64,000 nucleotides of DNA from Halobacillus campisalis (GTDB taxonomy: Bacteria > Bacillota > Bacilli > Bacillales > Halobacillaceae): positions 186,001-250,000 of the forward strand of contig NZ_JAPVRC010000002.1 in assembly GCF_030345335.1 (NCBI RefSeq), given 5' to 3'. Under the pieces are notes generated by a model. It made no database searches. It worked only from the letters and a program-made list of their open reading frames with translations, and was not told the DNA's origin. The translations under genes were made by a program, and so were the position numbers. The stretch's first letter is position 1, and each line of letters starts with the position of its first letter. Shown in pieces: positions 36,348-45,493 of the stretch.

Positions 36348-36920
36348 TTATATTGTTTTCTTGTTTTCTTCTACTGCTCCAACTGCTGTTCTTAAAGCTA
36401 AAGCGATGATGATCATAATAATTCCACCAAGGAGAGTGTCTATGTAATATAGGCTGGAAAAACTGATGGTCGCGTTGGTCACTTCTAATCTCGCCACTGC
36501 TTCCGCAGTCATTAGTTCATCAGTGTATGCGTACGCAGTACCCAGAATGATAAAGGTAAGACCTAGTCTTAAGATGACAGAGACGTTTTGCTCAACGAAC
36601 AGTCCATGTTTATAAATGTTTTTCAGGAACCTATAAAGCAGCCATAAGAAAAGATTCACAAAAAGAAAGGCAGCTACTACATTTAAGAAAGATAACCTTA
36701 TAAAAGACGGATCATCATAAAGTCTGGGCTGTTCGTTAAAGTGGAGAGTTAAATACGAATAGATGGGCTCAAAAGGCCCAACTGATTTGGTGAATGCACT
36801 ATCTGGAAACCATAAGTAACCGATGTGAAAGGCTATTGAAAGAAGCCCGGCTAGTGCTACAACGTAAAAAAGTATGATGCAAAAAATTGAAGCAATTTTG
36901 TAGAAGGCATTTAATTTCAT
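36348..36920 (-). CDS. DUF2975 family membrane protein
   Basis: A 190-residue protein with four hydrophobic helices and the family-like NIYKHGLFVEQNVSVILRLGLTFIILGTAYAY segment. Paired with the short XRE gene downstream, as is usual (YoaS-YozG in B. subtilis). Role unknown. Upstream lies a long AT-rich inverted repeat (36994-37034) in the divergent gap to ydbS. Confidence 0.75.
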   Translation of the reverse strand: MKLNAFYKIASIFCIILFYVVALAGLLSIAFHIGYLWFPDSAFTKSVGPFEPIYSYLTLHFNEQPRLYDDPSFIRLSFLNVVAAFLFVNLFLWLLYRFLKNIYKHGLFVEQNVSVILRLGLTFIILGTAYAYTDELMTAEAVARLEVTNATISFSSLYYIDTLLGGIIMIIIALALRTAVGAVEENKKTI

Positions 36921-36993
36921 ATCCAGTTGATCTCCTTATGTAATAATATGTATCTTATTGATGGTACTAAGTATACAGTGTATATCACTACTA

Positions 36994-37034
36994 TTCAATA
37001 ATAATTTATTGATAAACGATAAATTATTATTGAA
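36994..37034. promoter_or_regulatory. Perfect 16-bp inverted repeat in a divergent gap
   Basis: TTCAATAATAATTTAT and ATAAATTATTATTGAA are perfect complements separated by nine bases (TGATAAACG). The site lies 74 bp from the DUF2975 start and 68 bp from the ydbS start. It has no T run, so an operator or cruciform is likelier than a terminator. Confidence 0.5.
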
Positions 37035-37101
37035 TTTAATAGTTTTATCCGTTAAGTTATTTAGTGTAAATAAATGTAAAAAATAGAAAGAGGGAGATTA
37101 A

Positions 37102-37590
37102 ATGAACGGTCCAAATCTCAGAAAACGACTTTCGAATCAAGCTGTAATAGTATGGGTAGTTACCGAGATTGCTGCAACAATCTTTGGTTTATTAGTTGTT
37201 GGCGTTCTGCTGGGGGCTTCTATATATTTAAATTGGCCGCTTTGGATAAGATGGAGTTTTTTCTTGTTTGCGGTTTTTCCAATTGTGCTGCTTCCATGGT
37301 CAATGTACAGGCCGTTTCTTTTGTATAGGAATTGGCGTTACGATGTGTCAGTGGAGTTTTTACGCTTGAAACGTGGAGCCATGAAAGAAGTACATGATTT
37401 GATACCCATGAGTAAGATTCAGCATGTGCGAATGGAGCAGGGCCCATTATTGAAAAAATATGGACTTTGTACCATCAAGGTTCAAACCATCAGCTCATCT
37501 CACGAAATTCCCATGTTACCAAAAGATATCGCGCTTGAATTAAAAGAACGAATAGCTTTTCATGCAAGAATCGTGGAAGAGGGTGAATGA
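37102..37590 (+). CDS. ydbS: YdbS-like PH-domain membrane protein
   Basis: A 162-residue protein with two helices near the N-terminus and a bacterial PH (bPH2, DUF304) domain: NWRYDVSVEFLRLKRGAMKEVHDLIPMSKIQHVRMEQGPLLKKYGLCTIKVQT. B. subtilis YdbS and YdbT act together, and affect resistance to certain bacteriocins produced by related species. Here it precedes the two parts of a YdbT homologue. Confidence 0.85.
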   Translation: MNGPNLRKRLSNQAVIVWVVTEIAATIFGLLVVGVLLGASIYLNWPLWIRWSFFLFAVFPIVLLPWSMYRPFLLYRNWRYDVSVEFLRLKRGAMKEVHDLIPMSKIQHVRMEQGPLLKKYGLCTIKVQTISSSHEIPMLPKDIALELKERIAFHARIVEEGE

Positions 37591-37591
37591 T

Positions 37592-38086
37592 GTGGTGAAA
37601 AGACAGAACCTGCTGGTACTTCTTTTTGATTTTCTAAAGCTAATGAAAAGTGGAGTGTTTTTTGTCTTCCTGTTATTCATCCTTAGGGGAGGAGATGATT
37701 CCGTTTTCTTTGAATATGGAAGATATGTGTTTGTGACCGCTTTTTCTTTTAGTATGTTGACGACGTTAATGCAGTGGTTCACGCATAAATATAGCTTGGA
37801 GGAAGGTACTTTGGAGTGGCAGAAGGGAATATTTGCAAAGAAACATGAAATCCTTTATTCCAGAAGCATTAAGCACGTCAATCGTCATACATCTTTATTA
37901 CATAAATGTTTTGGTGTGACATCTATTGAACTGGCAACAGAATTGGATAGTGAAGAAGATATTATCTTCCGTGTTCTCACCTTAGAGGAAGCTGATCGTA
38001 TTGAATCTTTAGTAAAAGGTAATGAGTTTATTGATTCCAATAAAAAAAGGAGAGCATTTATAAAACAGGTGAAGAATCAGAGTTGA
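37592..38086 (+). CDS. YdbT homologue, N-terminal part
   Basis: A 164-residue protein with two hydrophobic segments and one bPH2 domain (HKYSLEEGTLEWQKGIFAKKHEILYSRSIKHVNRHTSLLHKCFGVTSIELAT). It corresponds to the first third of YdbT, which is about 490 residues in B. subtilis. I chose GTG at 37592, with AGAGGG 8 bases upstream; the frame opens earlier, inside ydbS. Its stop overlaps the start region of the next gene. Confidence 0.65.
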   Translation: MVKRQNLLVLLFDFLKLMKSGVFFVFLLFILRGGDDSVFFEYGRYVFVTAFSFSMLTTLMQWFTHKYSLEEGTLEWQKGIFAKKHEILYSRSIKHVNRHTSLLHKCFGVTSIELATELDSEEDIIFRVLTLEEADRIESLVKGNEFIDSNKKRRAFIKQVKNQS

Positions 38087-39039
38087 TGGTAAATTTTAGA
38101 GCAGGTTTTAAAGATATACTCAAAGCTTCTTTTGTTTCTTTTAGTTTTTTACTGTTCATCCCTTTTGCTTTATCAATTATATCCAAATTGAATGACTGGG
38201 ATAGACAAGTACTCGATTACTTATTAAACCACGAATTCTCATGGGGACAGTTGATCCTCTTTGCTTTAGTTGTTCTGATAGGCGGCACTGTTTTTGGTGT
38301 TGTTAAAACTTATAGTAAATATGGAAATTACGAAATTACATCTGATCAGTTCTATATCTATATATCTAAGGGGGGAAGTCATAAATCTTCTTTATCTATC
38401 CCCAAAGGTAAAGTACAAGGAATTGAAGTTACCCAAACCATATCAAAAAGAATAACACGTACAGCTAAAGTCTATTTGATGGTTACTGGAACGTCGCCTT
38501 CTGAAGTTGAATCATATCAATTATTTCCTTTCTTACCTCTCAATAGAATCCGTACGCTGATACCCGAGCTGATACCCCAATACAGAATAGCTTGGCCTCA
38601 AATACGTTTACCTAAGAGGGGAGGGTTATCCCGTATAGTACACCCGTTTTGTTTAGGGGGAGTACTTACAGTTGGTTTATTTTTATGGGAGCCTGTCCCT
38701 TATGGAATCGTGCAGCCGTGGTGGGTGTATTCTATACTGTTCTTTTTTGTAGTTGTATCAGCCAAATGGATAAGTTTTTCAAGAACGCGATATAATTTGG
38801 ATACTGAATTTCTACAACTTAGAACAGGCATCTTGCACAATTATTTTGTTATGGTGAAAAGTGGAAAGATTACAGAAATGCAAATGACACGGAATTTACT
38901 CCAAAAATATCTTGGACTAGGTACCATTCAATCTAAAAATCGTTCAATGAAGCCAAAAGTACTCAAGGGTTTGACAATAGAAGAAAGTAGAAGAATTTAT
39001 CATTGGTATGAGCGCCATCATGCATACAAAAACAGTTGA
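38086..39039 (+). CDS. YdbT homologue, C-terminal part
   Basis: A 317-residue protein with four hydrophobic segments and two further bPH2 domains (NYEITSDQFYIYISKGGSHKSSLSIPKGKVQGIEV and TRYNLDTEFLQLRTGILHNYFVMVKSGKITEMQMTRNLLQKYLGLGT). With the preceding gene it makes up a complete YdbT (164+317 residues). ATG at 38086 follows AGGTGA by about ten bases and touches the previous stop, so coupled translation as two subunits is plausible; a nonsense/frameshift split cannot be excluded. Confidence 0.7.
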   Translation: MVNFRAGFKDILKASFVSFSFLLFIPFALSIISKLNDWDRQVLDYLLNHEFSWGQLILFALVVLIGGTVFGVVKTYSKYGNYEITSDQFYIYISKGGSHKSSLSIPKGKVQGIEVTQTISKRITRTAKVYLMVTGTSPSEVESYQLFPFLPLNRIRTLIPELIPQYRIAWPQIRLPKRGGLSRIVHPFCLGGVLTVGLFLWEPVPYGIVQPWWVYSILFFFVVVSAKWISFSRTRYNLDTEFLQLRTGILHNYFVMVKSGKITEMQMTRNLLQKYLGLGTIQSKNRSMKPKVLKGLTIEESRRIYHWYERHHAYKNS

Positions 39040-39048
39040 GTAATTTTA

Positions 39049-39095
39049 GAGCACGCACTTTTTAGTACATATGTTACTTAAAAGTGCGTGCTTTT
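39049..39095 (+). terminator. Rho-independent terminator of ydbS/ydbT
   Basis: GAGCACGCACTTTT and AAAAGTGCGTGCTTTT form a 13- to 14-bp stem with TTTT after it. Confidence 0.82.
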
Positions 39096-39226
39096 CATTA
39101 TTTTATATAAGATTCATAATTAAAATTGTCGGGTAATGAAGAAATAGTAGTTATTTTTAAAATGGATTGTAAGGTAAGCCTTCGCTTACTGTTTAAAAAT
39201 AGATATTCGATTAGGAGGAAGTATCA

Positions 39227-40213
39227 ATGAAAAGTATGATGCAAGGGAAACTAGGGTTTGGTACAGCTCCTTTAGGTAATATGTACCGCGATATACCAGA
39301 AGAAGAAGCATTGGCCACTGTGGATGCCGCGTGGGAGCATGGCATCCGATACTTTGATACGGCTCCATTTTATGGTGCTGGTCTGGCTGAAATTCGTCTT
39401 GGAAAAGCGCTGGCGAAGTATAACCGAGACGATTATGTGCTGAGCAGTAAAGTAGGCCGTGTGATTGAAGATGAATTAGAAGAACCTGCGGAGGGACTAT
39501 TTGAACACGGGCGTAAGAACAAGGTGCTCAATGATTACAGCGCGGACGGAACTTTGCGCTCGATCGAGCAAAGTCTGAAACGATTAAATACGGATCATCT
39601 GGATTTCGTCTACGTTCATGATATTGCTCAAGACTTCCATGGCGATGAATGGCTTGCTCAATTCGAAACAGCACGAACCGGAGCCTTCCGTGAGCTGACG
39701 CGTTTACGTGATGAGGGGGTTATTAAATCCTGGGGCCTTGGAGTAAATCGTGTGGAACCGATAGAACTGACTCTTGAACTGGAAGAAGCGAAGCCGGATT
39801 TATGTTTGATGGCTAATCGCTATACGCTGCTCGACCACGAAAAAGCGTTACAGCGAGTCATGCCGGCAGCTTTAGAACAAAACGTTGAAATTGTTGCTGG
39901 CGGCCCATACAACTCTGGTGCTCTCGTTGGAGGGAAACACTTCGAATACCAGGAAGCATCTCCGGAAATCATTTCACAAGTGAAGAGAATCAAGAGCATC
40001 GCTGAGCATCACGGAATTAGTGTGAAGGCGGCAGCACTGCAGTTTACACTTTCACACCCTGCTATCGCTGCGGTCATTCCTGGAGCCAGCCGCCCTGAAC
40101 GGATCGAAGAGGATCAGGCTGCTCTTGATACTCATATTCCTGCTTCATTCTGGCAGGAAATGCGGGAACAAGGGATAGTAGCTCCAAATGCTCCGCTGCC
40201 AGGCGGAAATTGA
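39227..40213 (+). CDS. Aldo/keto reductase, D-threo-aldose 1-dehydrogenase type
   Basis: A 328-residue TIM-barrel reductase. LGFGTAPLGNMYRDIPEEEALATVDAAWEHGIRYFDTAPFYGAGLAEIRLG contains the catalytic Asp and Tyr; DYVLSSKVGR supplies the Lys and LDFVYVHDIAQD the region of the His, as in the D-threo-aldose (L-fucose/L-galactose) or pyridoxal dehydrogenase subgroup. It likely oxidises an aldose at C1 with NAD(P). TAGGAGG precedes the ATG. It is a single-gene unit next to the galactoside locus, which would fit a sugar substrate, but that link is only positional. Confidence 0.82.
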   Translation: MKSMMQGKLGFGTAPLGNMYRDIPEEEALATVDAAWEHGIRYFDTAPFYGAGLAEIRLGKALAKYNRDDYVLSSKVGRVIEDELEEPAEGLFEHGRKNKVLNDYSADGTLRSIEQSLKRLNTDHLDFVYVHDIAQDFHGDEWLAQFETARTGAFRELTRLRDEGVIKSWGLGVNRVEPIELTLELEEAKPDLCLMANRYTLLDHEKALQRVMPAALEQNVEIVAGGPYNSGALVGGKHFEYQEASPEIISQVKRIKSIAEHHGISVKAAALQFTLSHPAIAAVIPGASRPERIEEDQAALDTHIPASFWQEMREQGIVAPNAPLPGGN

Positions 40214-40236
40214 TGAGCGACAACATTTTCTAGTAT

Positions 40237-40280
40237 AAAAACAGGTAACGGCGGTTGATGCTGTTACCTGTTTTTATTTT
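40237..40280 (+). terminator. Rho-independent terminator of the aldo/keto reductase
   Basis: AAAAACAGGTAAC and GTTACCTGTTTTT form a 13-bp stem with a T-rich tail. Confidence 0.88.
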
Positions 40281-40360
40281 TTGATTCGATGTGAAAGTGC
40301 TTTGTTTACGGGGAGCATAATTGAAAATAAGTTTACGACCGACCTAAAAAACTTTAAAAT

Positions 40361-40398
40361 ACAAGTATCAGAAATTTAAAAAAATTGTTGATACTTGT
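40361..40398. promoter_or_regulatory. Inverted repeat before the two-component system
   Basis: ACAAGTATCA and TGATACTTGT are perfect complements 18 bases apart, about 110 bp before the response regulator start. It may be an operator (AraC-type regulators bind such arms) or a leader hairpin. Confidence 0.4.
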
Positions 40399-40508
40399 TA
40401 CATTGCTGAACAATCACTAAGGCATGAGAAAAATCTATACCAAGTTTTTTGAGGGAGGATAAGCTCCCATTCTTCGAGACTAGACGACTTCTTAAAGGAG
40501 AGATAGTT

Positions 40509-42044
40509 ATGGGTGGTCTGTATAGGGTTTTAGTAGTGGATGATGAAATGCTTATCAGGCAGGGAGTAATCAATTATATAGATTGGGAGCAGGAGGGCTT
40601 TCAGATTGTTGGGGAAGCTTCGAATGGAAATGAAGCCTTGAATTTAATTGAAAGATTGCAGCCGCACCTTGTCATAACAGATGTAGTCATGCCGGGTATG
40701 GATGGTATTGAATTGGTACGCACGGTTAAAGAGCAAGATCCAAAGATTGAAATCATAGTATTAAGCAGTTTTGAGAATTTCGATTATGTTCGATCGACGT
40801 TTCAATACGGTGTGGCTGACTACATTCTAAAGCCGAAATTGAATGGCAAAGAATTGACGAAAACGTTGAGGGAAATTGTTCCCGATGCTCAAAAAGCTGT
40901 TGAAACCAGCCAAAGCTCTATTTCGATGGAAAAGCTTTTGCAAAAAAGTCTAGCTGGATATTCCTTATCGAGTAGTGAGTCCTCTTCAATTGATGGGTTC
41001 CCTTACAACTATTATAGCCTTATTGCCGCGTGCGGGCTTAAGAAATCAGACCATAATCGCACCTTTGAAGAGTTAAGTGAGCGCATGCTTGATCCGGGCG
41101 ATTCTATTGAAGCAATTTTCATTCCATCTAATGAGAGTGATATCATGTTGTTGTTATTGAATTTCGATTCGGAGCGGCTTCCTTTTATTAGGCAGAGTTT
41201 AAAGGATATGGCAGTGCCAGATAGCGATTTGAGTACATCCTGGTTGATGAGTGATCCCTTTACCTCGATTCATGAAATGAAAAAAGTTTACGAAAATCAC
41301 TTGTTGAAGATGAAGGACTATCTTTTCTATCTGAATGACGAGCCCTTATTGCTCTATGATTCTTTACCTGCCCTTGAGAAAAACGAAAAGTCTTTTGATT
41401 TAAGCAGGTTTCTTGATCTTTTTAAACAGAAGAAATTCGATGTCGCTCTTTCTTCTTTACAGGAGCATGTGAGCGGTTTAACCGGTAATTATACTAAAGA
41501 TATATTCGAATTCAAGTCCTGGCTGCAAAATATCATGTTCAACATCATCGTTCTTTTAGGTGATTTAAAATATGATGTGGACAAACTTGAAGATGACAAA
41601 TATGAATACTTCGCTGCTATCAATGAAGCGGGGAAAGCCAATGAGGCAATCGAGAGCTTTCAAGATTTCCTCAGTAATGTGAAACGAATCGTGCTTGCAG
41701 AAAAAAAACAAAACTGCCCTCCAGATCTGAAGCGTCTCATGCAATACATTGAAGAGCATTATGCCGAGCCTATTACTTTAACGACCTTAGCCGATTATTT
41801 TCATTTCAATCCTTCTTATTTATCCAGTTACTTCAGCACCCACCTTAACGTGGGATTCAGTGATTATTTGAATCAAGTAAGGATCGTCAAAGCGAAACAT
41901 TTGTTGGAATCTAGTTCTGCTTCCGTAAGTATGGTCAGCGAAATGGTCGGTTACTCTGATCCCAGCTACTTTTGCAAAGTATTTAAGCGAATGGAAGGGG
42001 CATCTCCGGGCATTTATCGTAAAAAAGCTCCAGCCATGAATTGA
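40509..42044 (+). CDS. YesN-type response regulator with AraC DNA-binding domain
   Basis: A 511-residue regulator. Residues 4-120 are a receiver domain: VLVVDDEML gives D11/D12, ITDVVMPGMDG gives the phosphorylated D58, and YILKPK the conserved Lys. A long middle region follows, and the last 100 residues form an AraC-type double helix-turn-helix (IEEHYAEPITLTTLADYFHFNPSYLSSYFS, VSMVSEMVGYSDPSYFCKVFKRMEGASPGIYR). I chose ATG at 40509, with AAAGGAGAG upstream; the frame opens at 40449. It is followed after 10 bp by its kinase. Such YesMN pairs sense extracellular sugar availability and activate the adjacent ABC importer; here that is the galactoside operon at 43985. Confidence 0.9.
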   Translation: MGGLYRVLVVDDEMLIRQGVINYIDWEQEGFQIVGEASNGNEALNLIERLQPHLVITDVVMPGMDGIELVRTVKEQDPKIEIIVLSSFENFDYVRSTFQYGVADYILKPKLNGKELTKTLREIVPDAQKAVETSQSSISMEKLLQKSLAGYSLSSSESSSIDGFPYNYYSLIAACGLKKSDHNRTFEELSERMLDPGDSIEAIFIPSNESDIMLLLLNFDSERLPFIRQSLKDMAVPDSDLSTSWLMSDPFTSIHEMKKVYENHLLKMKDYLFYLNDEPLLLYDSLPALEKNEKSFDLSRFLDLFKQKKFDVALSSLQEHVSGLTGNYTKDIFEFKSWLQNIMFNIIVLLGDLKYDVDKLEDDKYEYFAAINEAGKANEAIESFQDFLSNVKRIVLAEKKQNCPPDLKRLMQYIEEHYAEPITLTTLADYFHFNPSYLSSYFSTHLNVGFSDYLNQVRIVKAKHLLESSSASVSMVSEMVGYSDPSYFCKVFKRMEGASPGIYRKKAPAMN

Positions 42045-42054
42045 GGGCATACTT

Positions 42055-43875
42055 ATGTGGAAAATTTTAAGAATTATCCAAAACAACAACTTATTCGTCA
42101 AAATGTTCCTTGTGATGGTCCTCAGCATTATTTCTGTTTCTGTGCTGATTACCTTCAGTACGATTCGAATGTCAAATAATTTATTTATGGAAACCTTCAG
42201 TATCACGAATACGAAAGTACTTAACCAAATCAAACAGCAGTTCGAATCGTTCAGCTATTCGGTTGTATATACTTCGATCAATGTTCAGAACAACGCGACA
42301 ATTAAGCGGATGTTGACCGAAGAGTATGTTAGCTCACTCGAAGCGTCGAGCTCCTTTTATACGATCCAACAGCAAATGGATACTCTTTACAATGATAGTC
42401 CCAATGAGGCGAACATGATCATTTTAGGGGAGAATGAGCGGCTATTTAATATGAAATACTTGAACTGGCCTGTCTCTGCTGAAACCTTGAGCACCCATCG
42501 TATTACGGAACGAGCGAGAGCAAATCCGGATGAGATTCTTTACCAGTTTGTTTCAGATGGTGATATAACGAATGATACGCCAATGGTTGTGGCGACTAAG
42601 GCACTGAAGGAACGATCTAGCAGCCATATTTATGGGTATTTATATATTCCTATCCGTGAATTGGACTTGAGGGGGTTCTTTGAAGATTACACGAGTGAGG
42701 GAAATAGTGTGCACATTGTTAATGGCAGCGGAAAGATCATTTCCAGCAATAATCAGGAATTGATAGGGCAGGATTCGCCTGAATTGCTTGCGTATGCGAA
42801 AGAAACTGAAGAAAACAGCTTAGAATATCAAGAGGTTAACATTTTTAATAAAAATCAATTGCTGTTATCGTCAGCTTTGCCTGCTCTCGACCTGTATATT
42901 GTCAATCTCGTAGATCAGGAAGCGGTAATTCATAATTTGGTCAATACAAAAGAAGTCGCTCTGATCAGTACAGGGATAGTCCTGATTGCAGTTGTCGTCG
43001 TCTTCATTATTTCGAGAAGAATGACTAACTCGATTACCCGGATCGTTAGGCAAATCTCCAATATTTCCAAGTATGATTTCAGTAAGCCGATCGATGAGCG
43101 AGGTGGATATGAAGCGAGGAAAATCGCTCATGCATTTAACTATATGCTGAATGAACTGCAAGAGCATGTGGATGTTTTGCTCAGGTCCCAGCGGAAGCAG
43201 AGGAAGTCCGAGTTAGAAGCGCTTCAGCATCAAATCAACCCGCACTTTCTTTATAATACGTTGACATCGATTAAATTTCTGGTGAAGGAAGGTAAAAAAG
43301 AAGAAGCTTTTGAAACAATGGATGCGCTGATACCTTTATTACAGAATGCACTCGGGAATGTGGATGAGACGATCACTGTCGAACAAGAGATTACGAATAT
43401 CAATCATTATGTGTTGATCAATCAAATGAGATATGGGGATCGCATAAAAGTGAATTCGTTGATTTCGCCAGATTGCTTACATTATCATTTGCCGAAACTT
43501 GTAATTCAGCCGTTCATAGAGAATGCTTTTTTTCATGCATTCACTGAAAAAAAACAAGGATTTATTCAAATTCTCATTGCCCGGCGAAACGAACAGCTGG
43601 TTTGTGAAGTCATTGATACAGGTGATGGTATGCAAATTGAAAATATGAAAAGTCATCAAGGAAAGAGGCAGTTGTTCAGTGGAATTGGTGTCCGCAACGT
43701 ACATGAGCGTATTCAGTTATTATTCGGGGAAGAGTATGGTGTAGAAATTTCAAGTGAGTTGAAGAAGGGAACGAAAGTGAAGATCACTTTACCATTGTTG
43801 GATGAAAAGTCTAAATATAGTAACAAATCTAAAAATAATACTAAAGATCGTTTTATCGATGGGGGAAACTTCTAA
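42055..43875 (+). CDS. YesM-type sensor histidine kinase
   Basis: A 606-residue membrane kinase. Helix 1 (residues about 13-33), an extracellular Cache-like sensor to about residue 290, helix 2 (LISTGIVLIAVVVVFII) and a HAMP segment precede the kinase core. LEALQHQINPHFLYNTL carries the phospho-acceptor H397 of the LytS/YesM (HisKA_7TM-free, His_kinase) group, and VIDTGDGM and GIGVRNVHERIQLLFG are the ATP-binding motifs. It partners with the response regulator just upstream. Confidence 0.9.
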   Translation: MWKILRIIQNNNLFVKMFLVMVLSIISVSVLITFSTIRMSNNLFMETFSITNTKVLNQIKQQFESFSYSVVYTSINVQNNATIKRMLTEEYVSSLEASSSFYTIQQQMDTLYNDSPNEANMIILGENERLFNMKYLNWPVSAETLSTHRITERARANPDEILYQFVSDGDITNDTPMVVATKALKERSSSHIYGYLYIPIRELDLRGFFEDYTSEGNSVHIVNGSGKIISSNNQELIGQDSPELLAYAKETEENSLEYQEVNIFNKNQLLLSSALPALDLYIVNLVDQEAVIHNLVNTKEVALISTGIVLIAVVVVFIISRRMTNSITRIVRQISNISKYDFSKPIDERGGYEARKIAHAFNYMLNELQEHVDVLLRSQRKQRKSELEALQHQINPHFLYNTLTSIKFLVKEGKKEEAFETMDALIPLLQNALGNVDETITVEQEITNINHYVLINQMRYGDRIKVNSLISPDCLHYHLPKLVIQPFIENAFFHAFTEKKQGFIQILIARRNEQLVCEVIDTGDGMQIENMKSHQGKRQLFSGIGVRNVHERIQLLFGEEYGVEISSELKKGTKVKITLPLLDEKSKYSNKSKNNTKDRFIDGGNF

Positions 43876-43895
43876 AGATAGTTAAATAAATGTCT

Positions 43896-43924
43896 AAAGA
43901 TCGTTCTAACGGTCTTTTTTTTTT
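43896..43924 (+). terminator. Terminator of the two-component operon
   Basis: AAAGATCG and CGGTCTTT pair around TTCTAA, followed by a run of ten T residues. Confidence 0.7.
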
Positions 43925-43950
43925 TGATGATATGCTTTTAACAAGCGTAA

Positions 43951-43964
43951 TGATAACGCTTACA
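43951..43964 (+). promoter_or_regulatory. Candidate cre (CcpA) site before the galactoside ABC operon
   Basis: TGATAACGCTTACA matches the cre consensus TGWAANCGNTNWCA at all but one fixed position and sits inside the wider AAGCG...CGCTT palindrome, 21 bp before the start codon. At this place it would act as a roadblock. Confidence 0.6.
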
Positions 43965-43984
43965 ATTATGAGGGGGAAAAAAAT

Positions 43985-45283
43985 ATGAAGGATTTTCATT
44001 ACAAGAAGAGCTGGTTGATAGCATTAGCTTTGGCGGTGTTTCTTGTTTTAGCAGCATGTTCCTCAGATGAAGAGAGTGGGGCTTCAGGGGACGGAGGAGA
44101 AGAGCCTGATAAAATTACGGCTTGGGCATGGGATCCTAATTTCAACATTGCAGCACTGGATATTGCTAAAGAATCTTATGATGACGATATTGACCTGGAG
44201 ATCATCGAAAATGCACAGGATGATATCGTGTCGAAATTGAATACAGGTCTGAGCTCAGGAAGCATGAAAGGTATGCCTAATATTGTATTAATAGAAGATC
44301 AACGAGCACAGAGTTTCCTCCAATCATACCCGGATGCGTTCTATCCTATCGATGATTATATTAACCCTGATGATTTCGCGTCCTATAAGCTGGCTCCAAC
44401 CAGCTTTGATGATCAGCAATACGGATTACCATTCGACACAGGTGTAACGGGGTTATTTTTTCGTACAGATTACTTAGAAGAAGCCGGATATTCTATGGAA
44501 GATTTGACTGATATTACGTGGGAAAAATATATCGAAATTGGTCAAGATGTCAAAGAGAAAACAGGCAAGGATATGATTTCACTGGATCCCAATGACTTAG
44601 GAATTATTCGTATAATGATTCAAAGTGCCGGTGTCTGGTATGTAGATGAAGAAGGAACAAACGTAAACATTACTGACAACGAACCGTTAAGAAAAGCGTT
44701 TGAAAATTATAAAGCGATGATGGAAGCAGACTTTATCAAAGCCAACTCCGATTGGAGCCAATACCTCGCTGCGTTCAACGGTGGGGATGTAGCGACCGTT
44801 CCTAGTGGTAACTGGATCGGCGCGAGCATAGAAGCTGAAGAAGAACAGTCTGGTAATTGGGGTGTTGCTCCTATTCCTAGATTAGATATGGATGGTGCTG
44901 TAAACGCGTCCAACCTGGGAGGAAGCTCCTTCTACGTTCTGGACATTCCTGGGAAAGAACAAGCGGCAGAATTTCTTGGCGATACGTTTGGTGCAGACGA
45001 AGAATTTTATCAAGAACTTGTCAATGAGGTCGGTGCTTTAGGAACCTACACACCAGCTTCAGATGGAGAAGCCTACCAAAAAGAAAATGAGTTTTTCGGA
45101 GACCAGTCTCTTATTTCTGATTTCTCTACATGGGTGGAAGACATTCCAAGTGTGAATTACGGCATGCACACCTATGCGATTGAAGATATTTTAGCTGCTG
45201 AAATGCAAAACTATCTAAAAGGAAAAAGTTTGGATGATGCTTTAGCAGATGCGCAAGGACAGGCAGAAGCCCAGTTAAAATAA
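43985..45283 (+). CDS. ABC sugar-binding lipoprotein of the galactoside locus
   Basis: A 432-residue family 1 solute-binding protein. The signal peptide ends LVLAAC (lipobox), then an acidic Ser/Gly linker and the binding domain: ITAWAWDPNFNIAALDIAKESY, YGLPFDTGVTGLFFRTDYLEEAGYS, SNLGGSSFYVLDIPGKEQAAEF. By context it binds galacto-oligosaccharides for the permeases at 45494 and 46417. A GGGGG ribosome site precedes the ATG. A hairpin between this gene and the permeases could make the binding protein more abundant than the channel. Confidence 0.9.
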   Translation: MKDFHYKKSWLIALALAVFLVLAACSSDEESGASGDGGEEPDKITAWAWDPNFNIAALDIAKESYDDDIDLEIIENAQDDIVSKLNTGLSSGSMKGMPNIVLIEDQRAQSFLQSYPDAFYPIDDYINPDDFASYKLAPTSFDDQQYGLPFDTGVTGLFFRTDYLEEAGYSMEDLTDITWEKYIEIGQDVKEKTGKDMISLDPNDLGIIRIMIQSAGVWYVDEEGTNVNITDNEPLRKAFENYKAMMEADFIKANSDWSQYLAAFNGGDVATVPSGNWIGASIEAEEEQSGNWGVAPIPRLDMDGAVNASNLGGSSFYVLDIPGKEQAAEFLGDTFGADEEFYQELVNEVGALGTYTPASDGEAYQKENEFFGDQSLISDFSTWVEDIPSVNYGMHTYAIEDILAAEMQNYLKGKSLDDALADAQGQAEAQLK

Positions 45284-45406
45284 CACAGATGTAGTAGATG
45301 GGAAAGGAAGAGAGTGCCATACGGAAGCGTTAATTAAGACCCTTCGCTTGAAATATGCTCTTTTCTGAGAGAAATGCCTGCTGGCAAAACGATAGTTTCA
45401 TACTAT

Positions 45407-45455
45407 AAGGGATTCTGAGAAAGCTGCTTGTACTTTCAAAGAATCCCTTTCTTTA
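45407..45455 (+). terminator. Intra-operon hairpin between binding protein and permeases
   Basis: GGGATTCT (45409-45416) pairs with AGAATCCC (45440-45447), followed by TTTCTTT. It is a partial terminator or RNA-stabilising stem within a 210-bp gap. Confidence 0.5.
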
Positions 45456-45493
45456 AAAAAGCCGTTTTTGTCTTACGCGTAAGGAGGAGTAGA

